From: Nakamurella sp. A5-74
GTDB taxonomy: Bacteria; Actinomycetota; Actinomycetes; Mycobacteriales; Nakamurellaceae
Length of the DNA stretch: 64,000 bases
Assembly (NCBI RefSeq): GCF_040438885.1
Contig: NZ_CP159218.1
Location: 3,782,001 to 3,846,000, forward strand
Direction of reading: 5' to 3'
Both the position numbers and the translations under genes were made by a program. The notes under the pieces are model-generated. The model was given only the letters and a program-made list of their open reading frames with translations, was not told the origin of the DNA and searched no databases. Of this stretch, positions 27,441 to 36,055 are shown in pieces (position 1 is the first letter of the stretch; each line of letters starts with the position of its first letter).

Positions 27441-28103
27441 TCAGTGACCGGTTTCCAGCACACCCGATATCCGGCGCTCCAGCTGCAGGGCGGCCCGCTC
27501 GGGCACCAGCAGCACCCCTTCGAGCTCGCGTCGCGCATGCCGGTACGCACTCTGCCGCTCCGCTCGGGTGGCACTCTCGTCGTCGGCGACGGCTACCAAC
27601 TTGCCGGCCCGAGCCATGGCCGACTGCTCAGCAGTCGAGTAGTCGGACCGACGGCGGCGCTGGGCCTCCCGCTCAGCGATCTCGAAGGCCACCCGGTAGG
27701 CGTTGACCGCGTCCCGGTACTCGACGAAGGTCGCGTGATCGGTGAGCTCGGCAGGATCGGCAGGGCGGAGGTCGTCGGCAACCACCCTGGCCCGATGGAA
27801 GTCGGCGGTCAGCGGCTCGCGGACGTTCGTCATCATCGGGAAGTCGATGATGGTCTGCAGGTTCGTCTCGTACTCGAACCATCGGCGGGTGACGTCGTCG
27901 TGGGTGGCCAGCACCCGGTCCATACCGCTCCGGGTGGCCTGCCGGGCTTCGACCTCGGCGGTGGCGGTGCCGTGGGTGATGCGCAGCATCTCGATCTTGT
28001 CCTGGCGGCGCTTCTCGCTGTAGCTGGAGAACCGGGACCACCAGCCGCCGGCGACGCCCATCAGCGGGAAGATCACCCACCAGTAACCCCAGATCCCGTG
28101 CAC
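27441..28103 (-). CDS. Membrane-anchored conserved hypothetical protein
   Basis: About 220 residues: one N-terminal membrane helix (WGYWWVIFPLMGVAGGWW, residues 5-22) followed by a long charged alpha-helical cytoplasmic region. The latter contains EYETNLQTIIDFPMMTNV and a C-terminal coiled-coil-like segment (AERQSAYRHARRELEG). GTG 28103 is the preferred start, placing the helix at the N-terminus; GTG 28112 is possible. It follows rsmI on the same strand after 40 bases. Function unknown. Confidence 0.7.
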   Translation of the reverse strand: MHGIWGYWWVIFPLMGVAGGWWSRFSSYSEKRRQDKIEMLRITHGTATAEVEARQATRSGMDRVLATHDDVTRRWFEYETNLQTIIDFPMMTNVREPLTADFHRARVVADDLRPADPAELTDHATFVEYRDAVNAYRVAFEIAEREAQRRRRSDYSTAEQSAMARAGKLVAVADDESATRAERQSAYRHARRELEGVLLVPERAALQLERRISGVLETGH

Positions 28104-28143
28104 GACCCCCACGGTAGCCGCACCCGCTCGACCCGGACCCCGA

Positions 28144-28974
28144 TCAGCGACGATTGGCCACGTCGTAGACCTCGCGCCGGGCGAGGCCGAACTCGCCGGC
28201 CACCCGATCAACCGCATCACGCTTGGACGAGCCCTTCGCCACCAGCTCGCCGATCCGCAGCCCGAGCTCGTCGTCGGAGGGGCGCTCGGCGGATCCGGTG
28301 CGGCCGGCGATCACCAGCGTCACCTCACCGCGCACGTCGTCGGCACCGGCGGTGAGCTCGGCCAGCGAACCGCGCCTGACGTCCTCGTACGTCTTCGTCA
28401 GCTCCCGACACAGGGCCGCCGGTCGATCGCCGCCGAAGGCCTCCACCATCGCGGCGAGGCATTCGGAGAGTCGGTGCACCGACTCGAAGAACACCATCGT
28501 GCGGCGCTCGGCTGCCAGTTCTGTCAGCGCTCGTCGGCGGTCACCCGGTTTGCGGGGCGGGAAGCCCTCGAAGGTGAACCGGTCGCTCGGCAGGCCGGAC
28601 AGTGCGAGGGCGGTGAGCACCGCGCTGGGGCCGGGCACGCAGGTGACGTGGACCCCGGCCGAGGCCGCCGCGGCGACCAGCCGGTACCCGGGGTCGGACA
28701 CTGCCGGCATCCCGGCATCGGTGACGAGCACGACCGTGTCGCCGTCGGCGATCCGCGCCAACAGGCCGGGGATGCGGGCCTGCTCCACCGATTCGTAGTA
28801 CGACACGACGTCGACCTCGATCCGCAGACCGAGTTCCCCGGCCAGCCGGTACAGCCGTCGGGTGTCCTCGGCGGCGATCACGTCGGCACTCCGCAGCGCA
28901 TCGATGAGACCGGGCGAGGCGTCGGTGATGCGCCCGAGCGGCGTGCCCGCCAGCACCAAGCGCCCTGTTCTCAC
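28144..28974 (-). CDS. rsmI: 16S rRNA (C1402-2'-O) methyltransferase
   Basis: A 276-residue tetrapyrrole-methylase-fold enzyme. GRLVLAGTPLGRITDASP, AAEDTRRLYRL, VTDAGMPAVSDPGYRLV, VPGPSAVLTALALSGLP and FFESVHRL occur in RsmI order. It methylates the ribose of C1402 in the ribosomal P site. GTG 28974 is the start. Only 23 bases separate it from the divergent pmt gene, so its promoter must overlap one of the two coding regions. Confidence 0.94.
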   Translation of the reverse strand: MRTGRLVLAGTPLGRITDASPGLIDALRSADVIAAEDTRRLYRLAGELGLRIEVDVVSYYESVEQARIPGLLARIADGDTVVLVTDAGMPAVSDPGYRLVAAAASAGVHVTCVPGPSAVLTALALSGLPSDRFTFEGFPPRKPGDRRRALTELAAERRTMVFFESVHRLSECLAAMVEAFGGDRPAALCRELTKTYEDVRRGSLAELTAGADDVRGEVTLVIAGRTGSAERPSDDELGLRIGELVAKGSSKRDAVDRVAGEFGLARREVYDVANRR

Positions 28975-28997
28975 CGTCCCACCCTACGATCGACCGC

Positions 28998-30842
28998 ATG
29001 CAGCAGAGCGACCCCGGGACGGGGGCCACCACGGGGGGTGCCGACGAGCGATCTCCGGCCCTCGACGGGCCAGTGTCCCCAGCGGCCCGCGACGGGTCGT
29101 CGGCCAGCGAGGTCACCCCGGGTCGACGGCACCGCGCGCGCCGCGGCGCCACCGAGCCTGCGGTCGATCTCGCCGACGGCTCGCAGCGTCTCCGCGGCCC
29201 GAGCGCTGTCGCCGTGCTCGACCGTGAGGACGCACTTGGCGACGACACCGACGTGGTGCCGATCGGCGCCGTGCCCGCAGTCCGCCCACCCGTCACCCCG
29301 AAGCGGTTCCGTGCGCCGGCCGTCCCCACTGACACACTGCGCGGCTGGATGGTGACGCTGGTCCTGTCGGCCGTCGGCTGCGTCGTACGGTTCTGGAACC
29401 TCGGCATGGCGACCGACGTCGGGACGCCGATCTTCGACGAGAAGTACTACGCGCTCAACGCGTTCGAGGTCTGGCGGTTGGGCGGGATCGAGGAGAACCC
29501 CGCCTACGGGGTCGTCGTGCACCCGCCGCTGGGCAAACAGCTGATAGCGCTCGGCGAGATGCTGTTCGGCTACACGCCTTTCGGCTGGCGGTTCGCCTCC
29601 GCGGTCGCCGGCACGGTCTGCATCTTCGTGATCATCAGAGTTGCCCGGCGGCTCACCGGCTCGACGCTGCTGGGCGGCATCGCGGGCGTTCTGCTGATCT
29701 GCGACGGCGTCAGCCACGTCAACGCCCGGGTTGCCCTGTTGGACATCTTCCAGGAGATGTTCGTCCTGATCGCCTTCGCCTGCCTGATCGCCGACCGGGC
29801 CCAGGTGCGCAGCCGATTCGCGGCCGCGGCCCTGGCACCCAACGATCACCCCGGCGCTGCCACCAGGTTCGGCGCCAAGTTGGGTGCCCGCTGGTGGCGG
29901 TTCGGGGTCGGTCTGTCACTCGGTCTGGCGACGTCGATCAAGTGGTCCGGCGTCTACTGGATCGCGTTCTTCGGCGTGCTGTCGGTCGTCTGGGACATCA
30001 CCGCCCGTCGGCAGTACGGCGTCCGCCGCCCCGTCGCCGGGGTGGTGCGCCGCGATCTGCTGCCCTCGCTCTGGTCGTACGTCGTGATCGGGATCGGTAC
30101 CTACATCGCCTCCTGGTGGGCCTGGTTCGCATCCGAGTCGGCCTGGGCGCGGCACATCCTGGTCGCCGAGACCCAGACCTGGAACTCGGAGGGGCTCAAG
30201 AGCCTGGCCGGGGTCTGGCACAACTCGTTGTGGCAGTGGACCTGGAAGATGCTCGACTTCCATTCCTCACTGCTGTCCCCCGGTGCGCCGGGAGCCACCG
30301 ACTCGAATCCGGCGGACCGTCACCCCTGGGAGTCCAAACCCTGGTCGTGGCCCATCGGCACCCGGCCCGTCCTGTACTACGCACCGGCCGACGCACCCGC
30401 TCCGGGCTGCGGCGACGGGCTGCAGAACTGCGTCCGCCGGATCTTCCTGATCGGCACCCCGGCGCTGTGGTGGATCGCACTGTTCGTCGCCGGCTGGGCG
30501 TTGTGGCGGGCGATCGGCCGGATGGACTGGCGCTATCTGGCCATCCTGGTCGGGTACGGCGCCGGCTACCTGCCCTGGTTCGCGAACCTCGACCGGCAGA
30601 TGTACTTCTTCTACGCCACCCCGCTGGCCCCGTTCCTCGTGCTGGGAATCGTGCTGGTGCTCGGGGACGTATTGGGGAGCAGACGTTTCGGGGTGGAGAG
30701 ACGCATGCTTTCGCTCGGTTTCGTCGCGCTGTACGTGGGGTTGGTGGTGGCGAACTTCATCTGGCTCTGGCCGATGCTGAACGGCGATCCGATGACCCAG
30801 GAGATGCTCAGGGCGCAGACCTGGTTGCCGTCCTGGGGCTGA
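28998..30842 (+). CDS. pmt: Protein O-mannosyltransferase
   Basis: A 614-residue multipass GT39 enzyme that transfers mannose from a polyprenyl carrier to Ser/Thr of exported proteins. After a charged, Pro/Arg-rich cytoplasmic tail of about 110 residues, the first lumenal loop has the catalytic pair in FDEKYYA (Asp147-Glu148). HPPLGKQLIALG and GVSHVNARVALLDIFQE follow, as in M. tuberculosis Pmt (Rv1002c). The divergent rsmI-pmt pair is conserved. The ATG at 28998 lacks a clear ribosome site, so a leaderless or later start is possible. Likely substrates are secreted Thr/Ala/Pro-rich proteins and lipoproteins, several of which occur in this window. Confidence 0.92.
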   Translation: MQQSDPGTGATTGGADERSPALDGPVSPAARDGSSASEVTPGRRHRARRGATEPAVDLADGSQRLRGPSAVAVLDREDALGDDTDVVPIGAVPAVRPPVTPKRFRAPAVPTDTLRGWMVTLVLSAVGCVVRFWNLGMATDVGTPIFDEKYYALNAFEVWRLGGIEENPAYGVVVHPPLGKQLIALGEMLFGYTPFGWRFASAVAGTVCIFVIIRVARRLTGSTLLGGIAGVLLICDGVSHVNARVALLDIFQEMFVLIAFACLIADRAQVRSRFAAAALAPNDHPGAATRFGAKLGARWWRFGVGLSLGLATSIKWSGVYWIAFFGVLSVVWDITARRQYGVRRPVAGVVRRDLLPSLWSYVVIGIGTYIASWWAWFASESAWARHILVAETQTWNSEGLKSLAGVWHNSLWQWTWKMLDFHSSLLSPGAPGATDSNPADRHPWESKPWSWPIGTRPVLYYAPADAPAPGCGDGLQNCVRRIFLIGTPALWWIALFVAGWALWRAIGRMDWRYLAILVGYGAGYLPWFANLDRQMYFFYATPLAPFLVLGIVLVLGDVLGSRRFGVERRMLSLGFVALYVGLVVANFIWLWPMLNGDPMTQEMLRAQTWLPSWG

Positions 30843-30863
30843 GCTGCTGATCGCCCCTACCGG

Positions 30864-30879
30864 CTCAACCAGGGTTGAG
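30864..30879 (-). promoter_or_regulatory. MerR/SoxR-like dyad upstream of sodA
   Basis: CTCAACC-AG-GGTTGAG is a perfect 7-2-7 palindrome. On the minus strand it follows TTGACC directly, and TAGGGG lies 19 bases beyond, the stretched spacer used by MerR-family activators. The stem is too tight to be a good terminator for pmt. Orientation would drive leftward transcription, antisense to the pmt end, so the role is uncertain. Confidence 0.35.
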
Positions 30880-31032
30880 GTCAAGGGATAGCGGACGTGG
30901 CGATCCTCGCGCGTGGCCTCGCCGGGCCCGCGGGTAGGGTCGAGGTGAAGGAAGTTCTTCCACCGCAACCAGTCGACGCCGCCGGATTCCACACCGCGGA
31001 TCCGCGACCCGACATCTCCTGGAGGTCGCACC

Positions 31033-31656
31033 ATGGCTGTGTACACCCTGCCCGATCTGCCCTACGACTTCGGCGCTCTCGAGCCGCACATCTCCGGCAA
31101 GATCATGGAGCTGCACCACGACAAGCACCACAACGCCTACGTCACCGGCGCCAACACCACCCTCGACAAGCTGGCCGAGGCCCGCGACAAGGACGCCTTC
31201 GGCGACGTGAACGGGCTTGAGAAGAGTCTCGCGTTCCACCTCGGCGGACACATCAACCACTCAATCTTCTGGAACAACCTGTCCCCCGCGGGTGGCGACA
31301 AGCCCGAGGGCGAGCTGGCCGCCGCGCTCGACGAGTTCTTCGGTTCGTTCGACGGCTTCCAGCGGCAGTTCACCGCCAACGCCAACGCCATCCAGGGCTC
31401 CGGCTGGTCGATCCTGGCCTGGGACACCCTCGGCCAGCGACTCAACGTGCTGCAGCTGTTCGACCAGCAGGGCAACATCCCGTTCGCCCAGGTCCCGATC
31501 GTGTTGCTGGACATGTGGGAGCACGCCTTCTACCTGGACTACCAGAACGTGAAGGCCGACTACGTCAAGGCGTGGTGGAACATCGTCAACTGGGCCGACG
31601 CGACCGAGCGCTTCACCCGTGCGCGCACCCAGACGGCGGGTCTCATCACCGGCTGA
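31033..31656 (+). CDS. sodA: Superoxide dismutase, Fe/Mn family
   Basis: A 207-residue SOD. Metal ligands His28, His76, Asp160 and His164 are in place ([25 protein letters not shown]). The GGHINH and DQQGN sequences favour manganese or cambialistic use but do not settle the metal. The ATG at 31033 is preceded by CTGGAGG at a suitable distance. No signal peptide is seen. It converts superoxide to peroxide, complementing the fur-catalase pair 2 kb downstream. Confidence 0.95.
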   Translation: MAVYTLPDLPYDFGALEPHISGKIMELHHDKHHNAYVTGANTTLDKLAEARDKDAFGDVNGLEKSLAFHLGGHINHSIFWNNLSPAGGDKPEGELAAALDEFFGSFDGFQRQFTANANAIQGSGWSILAWDTLGQRLNVLQLFDQQGNIPFAQVPIVLLDMWEHAFYLDYQNVKADYVKAWWNIVNWADATERFTRARTQTAGLITG

Positions 31657-31679
31657 GCTGTTGCGCTGCAACGCTTCTC

Positions 31680-31712
31680 GGCGCGGCCATCCCTTTCTGG
31701 GGTGGCCGCGCC
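31680..31712 (+). terminator. Terminator of sodA
   Basis: GGCGCGGCCA (31680-31689) pairs exactly with TGGCCGCGCC (31703-31712). The stem continues inward with TCCC/GGGG to a TTTCT loop, giving about 14 bp. It lies 24 bases after the sodA stop and separates it from the convergent DUF72 gene. Confidence 0.85.
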
Positions 31713-31819
31713 GTGCTGTTCCAGTGATCGAGCCGCTACCGCTCGTTGCTGGTGACGAGCGCTACCGCTGGCATCAGGGACGTACTTCTCGCCAGCGACA
31801 GCCCGTGACTCCAGCGACA

Positions 31820-32695
31820 TCAGTTCCGCTGCGAAGCCTCACCGGGTCCGACTTCCAGCCGGGCGGCCAGCGCCAACGCGTTGCGCGGCGCGAAACCCTG
31901 GGCATCGTTGTCGAAGTAGACCCGGATCTGCCGGACCTCCGGGACCGACATCCAGCCCCGGATGCGGTCGACCCACCCGTCCAGCTCGGCGCCCGTGTAG
32001 TCGCTCGCATACAGCTCGCGGCTGCCGTGCAGGCGAAAATAGCCGAGATCGCTGACCGGCTGGTCGATCCACGGGAACCGGCCGGCGGTGTCGGCACAGA
32101 CCACGGCGACACCGTGGCTGCGGCAGATCGCCAGGAACTCCTCAACCAGATAGCTCGGGTGACGCACCTCCAGGGCGTGGCGCATCGACAGATCGGGCAC
32201 GTCCGTTGTCGCCACCGGATCGGTGTCCCAGCGATCGAACTTGGCGCGGTCCGCGTGCTGCGCCAAGTCGGCGGCGTCGCCGTGGGTGCGCGGGAGCAGA
32301 CCGAGGAAGCGATCGATCCGGTCCGGGTGGAAGGGCAGTTGCGCCGGAAGTTGCCACAACACGGGGCCCAGCACGGGGCCGAGTATCAACAATCCCGAGC
32401 CGAAGAACGTCGCCAGCGGCTGCTCGACGTTGCTGAGCTTCTTCTGGTGGGTGATGAAGCGGCCGCCCTTGACGGCGAACTCGAAGTCGTCCGGAACGGT
32501 CTCGAGCCACGTCCGATAGCTCGAGGGACGCTGCAGCGAATAGAAGCTGCCGTTGATCTCGACGGTGTCCATCCGGCGCGAGAGGTGTGCGAGTTCCTCG
32601 CGCTGCCGCAGCCCTTCGGGATAGAACGCGCCATGGCGCCAGTGCGGGTACGTCCAGCCCGACGTCCCGATCCGGATCCGCGCGGCTCCGGCCAT
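31820..32695 (-). CDS. DUF72 family protein
   Basis: A 291-residue TIM-barrel protein. IRIGTSGWTYPHWRHGAFYP at the start and YFRLHGSRELYASDYTG near the end are the DUF72 signatures. The activity is not established for the family. The ATG at 32695 overlaps the upstream stop (TGATG), so it is coupled to the thiamine-binding-like gene. Longer frames upstream would read through that gene and are rejected. Confidence 0.88.
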   Translation of the reverse strand: MAGAARIRIGTSGWTYPHWRHGAFYPEGLRQREELAHLSRRMDTVEINGSFYSLQRPSSYRTWLETVPDDFEFAVKGGRFITHQKKLSNVEQPLATFFGSGLLILGPVLGPVLWQLPAQLPFHPDRIDRFLGLLPRTHGDAADLAQHADRAKFDRWDTDPVATTDVPDLSMRHALEVRHPSYLVEEFLAICRSHGVAVVCADTAGRFPWIDQPVSDLGYFRLHGSRELYASDYTGAELDGWVDRIRGWMSVPEVRQIRVYFDNDAQGFAPRNALALAARLEVGPGEASQRN

Positions 32696-33003
32696 CAGCT
32701 CTGCCTGTCGCCGGCCTCGATGGCCGCCTCCAACCGTTCGAGCTTGCCGTCCAGCTCGCCGACGTGTCCGGGACGGATGTCGGCCTTCAGCACCAACGAA
32801 ACCCGACCGGCATGCTTGCCGACTGCCTCGCAGGCTCGTCGGACGACGTCCATGCACTCGTCCCATTCACCCTCGATGGTGGTGAACATGGCGTCGGTGC
32901 GATTCGGCAGGCCGGATTCGCGGACGATCCGCACGGCATCCGCGACGGCATCGGCCACCGACTCGCCGGTACCGGACGGGGCGACGGAGAAGGCGATCAG
33001 CAT
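32695..33003 (-). CDS. MTH1187/YkoF-type thiamine-binding family protein (DUF77)
   Basis: A 102-residue ferredoxin-like protein: MLIAFSVAPSGTGESVADAV, then GLPNRTDAMFTTIEGEWDE and GRVSLVLKADIRPG. Members of this family bind thiamine or related pyrimidines. The ATG at 33003 has GGTGGAG immediately upstream. Its stop overlaps the DUF72 start. The 32-bp repeat array at 33088 lies in its 5' region. Confidence 0.85.
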   Translation of the reverse strand: MLIAFSVAPSGTGESVADAVADAVRIVRESGLPNRTDAMFTTIEGEWDECMDVVRRACEAVGKHAGRVSLVLKADIRPGHVGELDGKLERLEAAIEAGDRQS

Positions 33004-33087
33004 GGCTCCACCGTACGGCGACGGCGCCCGCCGGGTGGGACCTGGTGGGACCGCTGTCTGGGTGCCCCCGGAGCGAGGAATCTCGCT

Positions 33088-33183
33088 GACAAGCGACCAC
33101 CACAACCGCGAACCAGGCCCACAAACGACCGCCACATCCGCGAACCAGGCCGACAAACGACCGCCACGTCCGCGCACCTGCAG
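33088..33183. repeat. 32-bp tandem repeat array, 3 copies
   Basis: Units at 33088, 33120 and 33152, each 32 bp, include CGACCGCCAC and CCGCGAACCAGGCC. On the opposite strand (GGCGGTCGTTTGTCGGCC, then GGTTCGCGGA) they match the 27110-27429 units in length and in most positions. It lies in the divergent gap between the thiamine-binding gene and fur. Confidence 0.9.
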
Positions 33184-33190
33184 GTCGCTT

Positions 33191-33227
33191 GATCGGAATG
33201 CATCGTTCATTTGACCGATTCCAGATC
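33191..33227 (+). promoter_or_regulatory. Candidate Fur/CatR operator
   Basis: GATCGGAAT at the left and ATTCCAGATC at the right form an inverted repeat with one inserted base. It is about 20 bases upstream of the fur start. TTGACC (33211-33216) inside it could be a -35 element with CAGAGT 17 bases on, placing transcription start almost at the ATG. Autoregulation by the adjacent Fur protein is the obvious hypothesis. Confidence 0.4.
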
Positions 33228-33246
33228 AGGTGCCAGAGTGGAGCCC

Positions 33247-33720
33247 ATGAACATCGACCCAGCAGCGCTCCCCTCTCCCGAGGGACAGTTGCGCGCCGCC
33301 GCACTGCGGGTCACCGCGCCACGGCTGGCCGTGCTCACCGCAGTGCGCTCCCTCCCGCACGCCCACGTCGAGACCATCGTGGCCGCCGTCCGCGCGAGCA
33401 TCGGTGCGGTGTCCACCCAAGCCGTCTACGACGTGCTCAAGGCACTGACGACGGCCGGCCTGCTGCGGCGGATCGAACCCGCAGGCTCCGCCGCTCTGTA
33501 CGAGACCCGGGTGGGTGACAACCACCACCACGTGATCTGCCGGTCGTGCGGCGCCGTGGCCGATGTCGACTGTGTCGTCGGCCATGCACCCTGCCTGGAA
33601 CCGTCTGCGGCGCAAGGCTTCTCTGTCGACGAGGCAGAGGTGGTGTTCTGGGGGACCTGCGCCTCCTGCTCCGATCCCGCCGCGCAGCGGCCGGGCGTGC
33701 AATCAAACCATCCAGCGTGA
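33247..33720 (+). CDS. Fur family peroxide-type regulator (FurA/CatR-like)
   Basis: A 157-residue Fur protein: winged helix with SIGAVSTQAVYDVLKAL, the histidine cluster DNHHHVICRSCG (Cys98, Cys101) and a second zinc pair CASC (Cys138, Cys141). Lying 48 bases upstream of a catalase gene on the same strand, it resembles Streptomyces CatR and mycobacterial FurA, which repress their catalase and are inactivated by peroxide. The ATG at 33247 is preferred; an upstream GTG frame from 33211 lies in the operator. Confidence 0.9.
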   Translation: MNIDPAALPSPEGQLRAAALRVTAPRLAVLTAVRSLPHAHVETIVAAVRASIGAVSTQAVYDVLKALTTAGLLRRIEPAGSAALYETRVGDNHHHVICRSCGAVADVDCVVGHAPCLEPSAAQGFSVDEAEVVFWGTCASCSDPAAQRPGVQSNHPA

Positions 33721-33768
33721 CCATCAGCCGGGACATCCGTCCCGGCAGCACCCAGAGGAGAGCACCCC

Positions 33769-35325
33769 TTGACCGACCTTCCGCAGGGCGCCGACGCGTC
33801 CGGATCCCAGACCTCGACCGGTGCGCCGACACCGAGCGATCGCAACTCCCTCACCGTCGGGGCGAACGGTCCGACGCTGCTGCACGACGTGCACCTCGTC
33901 GACCAGATGGCGCACTTCAACCGCGAGCGGGTGCCGGAGCGCAACGTGCATGCCAAGGGCGGCGGCGCTTTCGGCGAGTTCGAGACCACCGCCGATGTCA
34001 GCGCCTACACCAAGGCGGCGTTGTTCCAGCCCGGCGTGAAGACCGAGATGCTGGCCCGGTTCTCCACCGTGGCCGGGGAGCAGGGCAGCCCGGACACCTG
34101 GCGCGATCCCCGCGGGTTCTCGCTGAAGTTCTACACGTCCGAAGGCAACTACGACCTGGTCGGCAACAACACCCCGGTCTTCTTCATCCGGGACGCGATG
34201 AAGTTCCCGCACTTCATCCGCAGTCAGAAGCGACGCGGCGGTAGCGGGCTGCGCGACAACAACATGCAGTGGGACTTCTGGGGTCTCAACCCGGAGTCCG
34301 CCCACCAGGTGACCTACCTGATGGGTGACCGCGGGATCCCGCGCACCTGGCGGCACATGAACGGCTACGGCAGCCACACCTACCTATGGGTCAACGAGGC
34401 CGGCGACAAGCACTGGGTCAAGTACCATTTCCACACCCAGCAGGGCGTGGAGAGCCTGACCGGCGCGCAGGCCGAGGAGATCGCCGGTCGGGACGCCGAT
34501 TTCCATCGTCGCGACCTGTTCCAGGCCATCGAGTCGGGCGAGCACCCGCGGTGGAAGCTGTCGGTCCAGGTGATGCCGTACGAGGTCGCGAAGACCTACC
34601 GCATCAACCCGTTCGACCTGACCAAGATCTGGCCGCACAGTGACTTCCCGCTGATCGAGCTCGGCGTGATGACGCTGAACCGCAACCCGGAGAACTTCTT
34701 CGCGCAGATCGAGCAGGCCGCCTTCGCGCCCAGTGCGCTGGTGCCGGGGATCGGTCTGTCGCCGGACAAGATGCTGCTCGGCCGGGCGTTCGCCTATGCC
34801 GACACCCAGCGCTACCGGATCGGCCCGAACTACTTGCAGCTGCCGGTGAACAAGCCGAAGGTCGAGACCAACAGCTACACCTTCGACGGACCGATGGCCT
34901 ACGACCATGCAGGCGATGCCCCGAAGTACGCACCGAACACCGCCGGTCGACCGTTCTCCGACCTCACCGGTCCGGTGGAGGACAGCTGGGAGGTCGACGG
35001 TGAGATGACCCGCGAGGCATACACGCTGCGCGCCGATGACGACGACTTCTCGCAGGCCGGCGCTCTGGTCCGCAACGTCTGGAACGACCAGCAGCGCAAC
35101 GACTTCGTCGCCACCGTCGCCGGACACCTGCTGGGCGGCGTCACCGGAGAGGTCCTGGAGCGCGCGTTCCAGTACTGGAAGAGCGTCGACGCCACCACCG
35201 GCGCTGCCATCGAGGCCGAGGTGAAGGCCGCCGCCGGCGCCCCGAACCCTGGCGGCGACCCGGTTGACGCAAAGGCTGAGGCAAACGGGGCCGTGCGGGA
35301 GACCGCAACCCACGCAGCCCACTGA
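33769..35325 (+). CDS. katA: Monofunctional heme catalase
   Basis: A 518-residue small-subunit catalase. The distal His61 is in [12 protein letters not shown], the distal Asn134 in VGNNTPVFF, and the proximal heme-ligand Tyr343 in [12 protein letters not shown]. The start appears to be TTG 33769, with GAGGAG nine bases upstream; no ATG fits. It destroys hydrogen peroxide and is probably controlled by the upstream Fur protein. The C-terminal 40 residues are Ala/Gly-rich. Confidence 0.94.
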   Translation: MTDLPQGADASGSQTSTGAPTPSDRNSLTVGANGPTLLHDVHLVDQMAHFNRERVPERNVHAKGGGAFGEFETTADVSAYTKAALFQPGVKTEMLARFSTVAGEQGSPDTWRDPRGFSLKFYTSEGNYDLVGNNTPVFFIRDAMKFPHFIRSQKRRGGSGLRDNNMQWDFWGLNPESAHQVTYLMGDRGIPRTWRHMNGYGSHTYLWVNEAGDKHWVKYHFHTQQGVESLTGAQAEEIAGRDADFHRRDLFQAIESGEHPRWKLSVQVMPYEVAKTYRINPFDLTKIWPHSDFPLIELGVMTLNRNPENFFAQIEQAAFAPSALVPGIGLSPDKMLLGRAFAYADTQRYRIGPNYLQLPVNKPKVETNSYTFDGPMAYDHAGDAPKYAPNTAGRPFSDLTGPVEDSWEVDGEMTREAYTLRADDDDFSQAGALVRNVWNDQQRNDFVATVAGHLLGGVTGEVLERAFQYWKSVDATTGAAIEAEVKAAAGAPNPGGDPVDAKAEANGAVRETATHAAH

Positions 35326-35358
35326 CCGATCCCCACCTGAACCACCCGCACAACCCAT

Positions 35359-35398
35359 CAGCGGCCCCCGTCGAGCTCCGGCTCGGCGGGGGCCGCTG
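35359..35398 (+). terminator. Terminator of katA
   Basis: CAGCGGCCCCCG (35359-35370) is exactly complementary to CGGGGGCCGCTG (35387-35398) around a 16-base loop. It begins 33 bases after the katA stop. Confidence 0.85.
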
Positions 35399-35431
35399 GG
35401 GCACCGGCTGACCGAGCGGCGCAACCCGCCG

Positions 35432-35463
35432 GCGATCGAGCAACAAGGGAGTCGAGATCCCGC
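35432..35463. repeat. Single GATCGAGC-type dispersed repeat
   Basis: GATCGAGCAACAAGGGAGTC followed by GAGATCCCG is a short copy of the dispersed intergenic repeat. It lies between the catalase terminator and the VOC gene. Confidence 0.55.
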
Positions 35464-35574
35464 TGCGCTCCGCGCGGTCGGGTCCGCATCGTTCCGCCTG
35501 GCTCCCCGGACACCCCGCCGACCCCGAAGCGGCGTGGCGAACCCGATCCAGCGCATTCAGGGCACACTGCAGGT

Positions 35575-36000
35575 ATGACACTGAAGATCTCTGGTTACGC
35601 CCACGTCCGCCTGACCGTCACCGACATCGATGTCTCCCGGAAGTTCTACGACGACGTCTTCGGACTGCCGATCGCGATGGAGCTGCCCGCCGACGCCGAT
35701 GACCAGACCCGGGAACAGCTCGCGTTCCTCTTCGGTGGAGTGATCTACCAGCTGCCCAACGGCAGCTTGATGGGACTGCGGCCGGTCGCTCCCGCCGGCT
35801 CGCGGTTCGACGAGGACAACGTCGGGATGGATCACCTCAGCTTCTGGGTCGACTCCACCGCTCAGCTGGACGAGTCGATCAAGACGCTCGACGCCCTGGG
35901 CGTCGCGCACGGCGGGATCAAGGACGGCGGCGCTGCCCTCTTCCTCGAGTTCCGCGACCCCGACAACATCGCTTTGGAGCTGTGGGCTCCGAAGAGCTGA
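35575..36000 (+). CDS. VOC (glyoxalase/dioxygenase fold) family protein
   Basis: A 141-residue vicinal-oxygen-chelate protein made of two beta-alpha-beta-beta-beta modules. Candidate metal ligands are the His in YAHVRLTV, the His in MDHLSFWV and the Glu in IALELWAP. Substrate is not evident; members include glyoxalase I, extradiol dioxygenases and resistance proteins. The ATG at 35575 starts the first strand directly. Confidence 0.85.
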   Translation: MTLKISGYAHVRLTVTDIDVSRKFYDDVFGLPIAMELPADADDQTREQLAFLFGGVIYQLPNGSLMGLRPVAPAGSRFDEDNVGMDHLSFWVDSTAQLDESIKTLDALGVAHGGIKDGGAALFLEFRDPDNIALELWAPKS

Positions 36001-36012
36001 CGGAAGCGATCG

Positions 36013-36055
36013 GTTCGGCGCGCGGACCGGCTCAGGCCTTGACCGCGCGCCGGAC
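36013..36055. terminator. Bidirectional hairpin overlapping the CDF gene end
   Basis: GGCGCGCGG (36017-36025) pairs with CCGCGCGCC (36043-36051), and three further pairs and one wobble extend it outward. It lies between convergent genes, and its right arm is inside the last codons of the CDF gene (AVRRAVKA). Confidence 0.65.

Noticed and set aside
31619-33214. 531-residue plus-strand ORF after sodA
   Set aside because: It is antisense to the DUF72 and thiamine-binding genes, starts inside sodA and passes through the sodA terminator.
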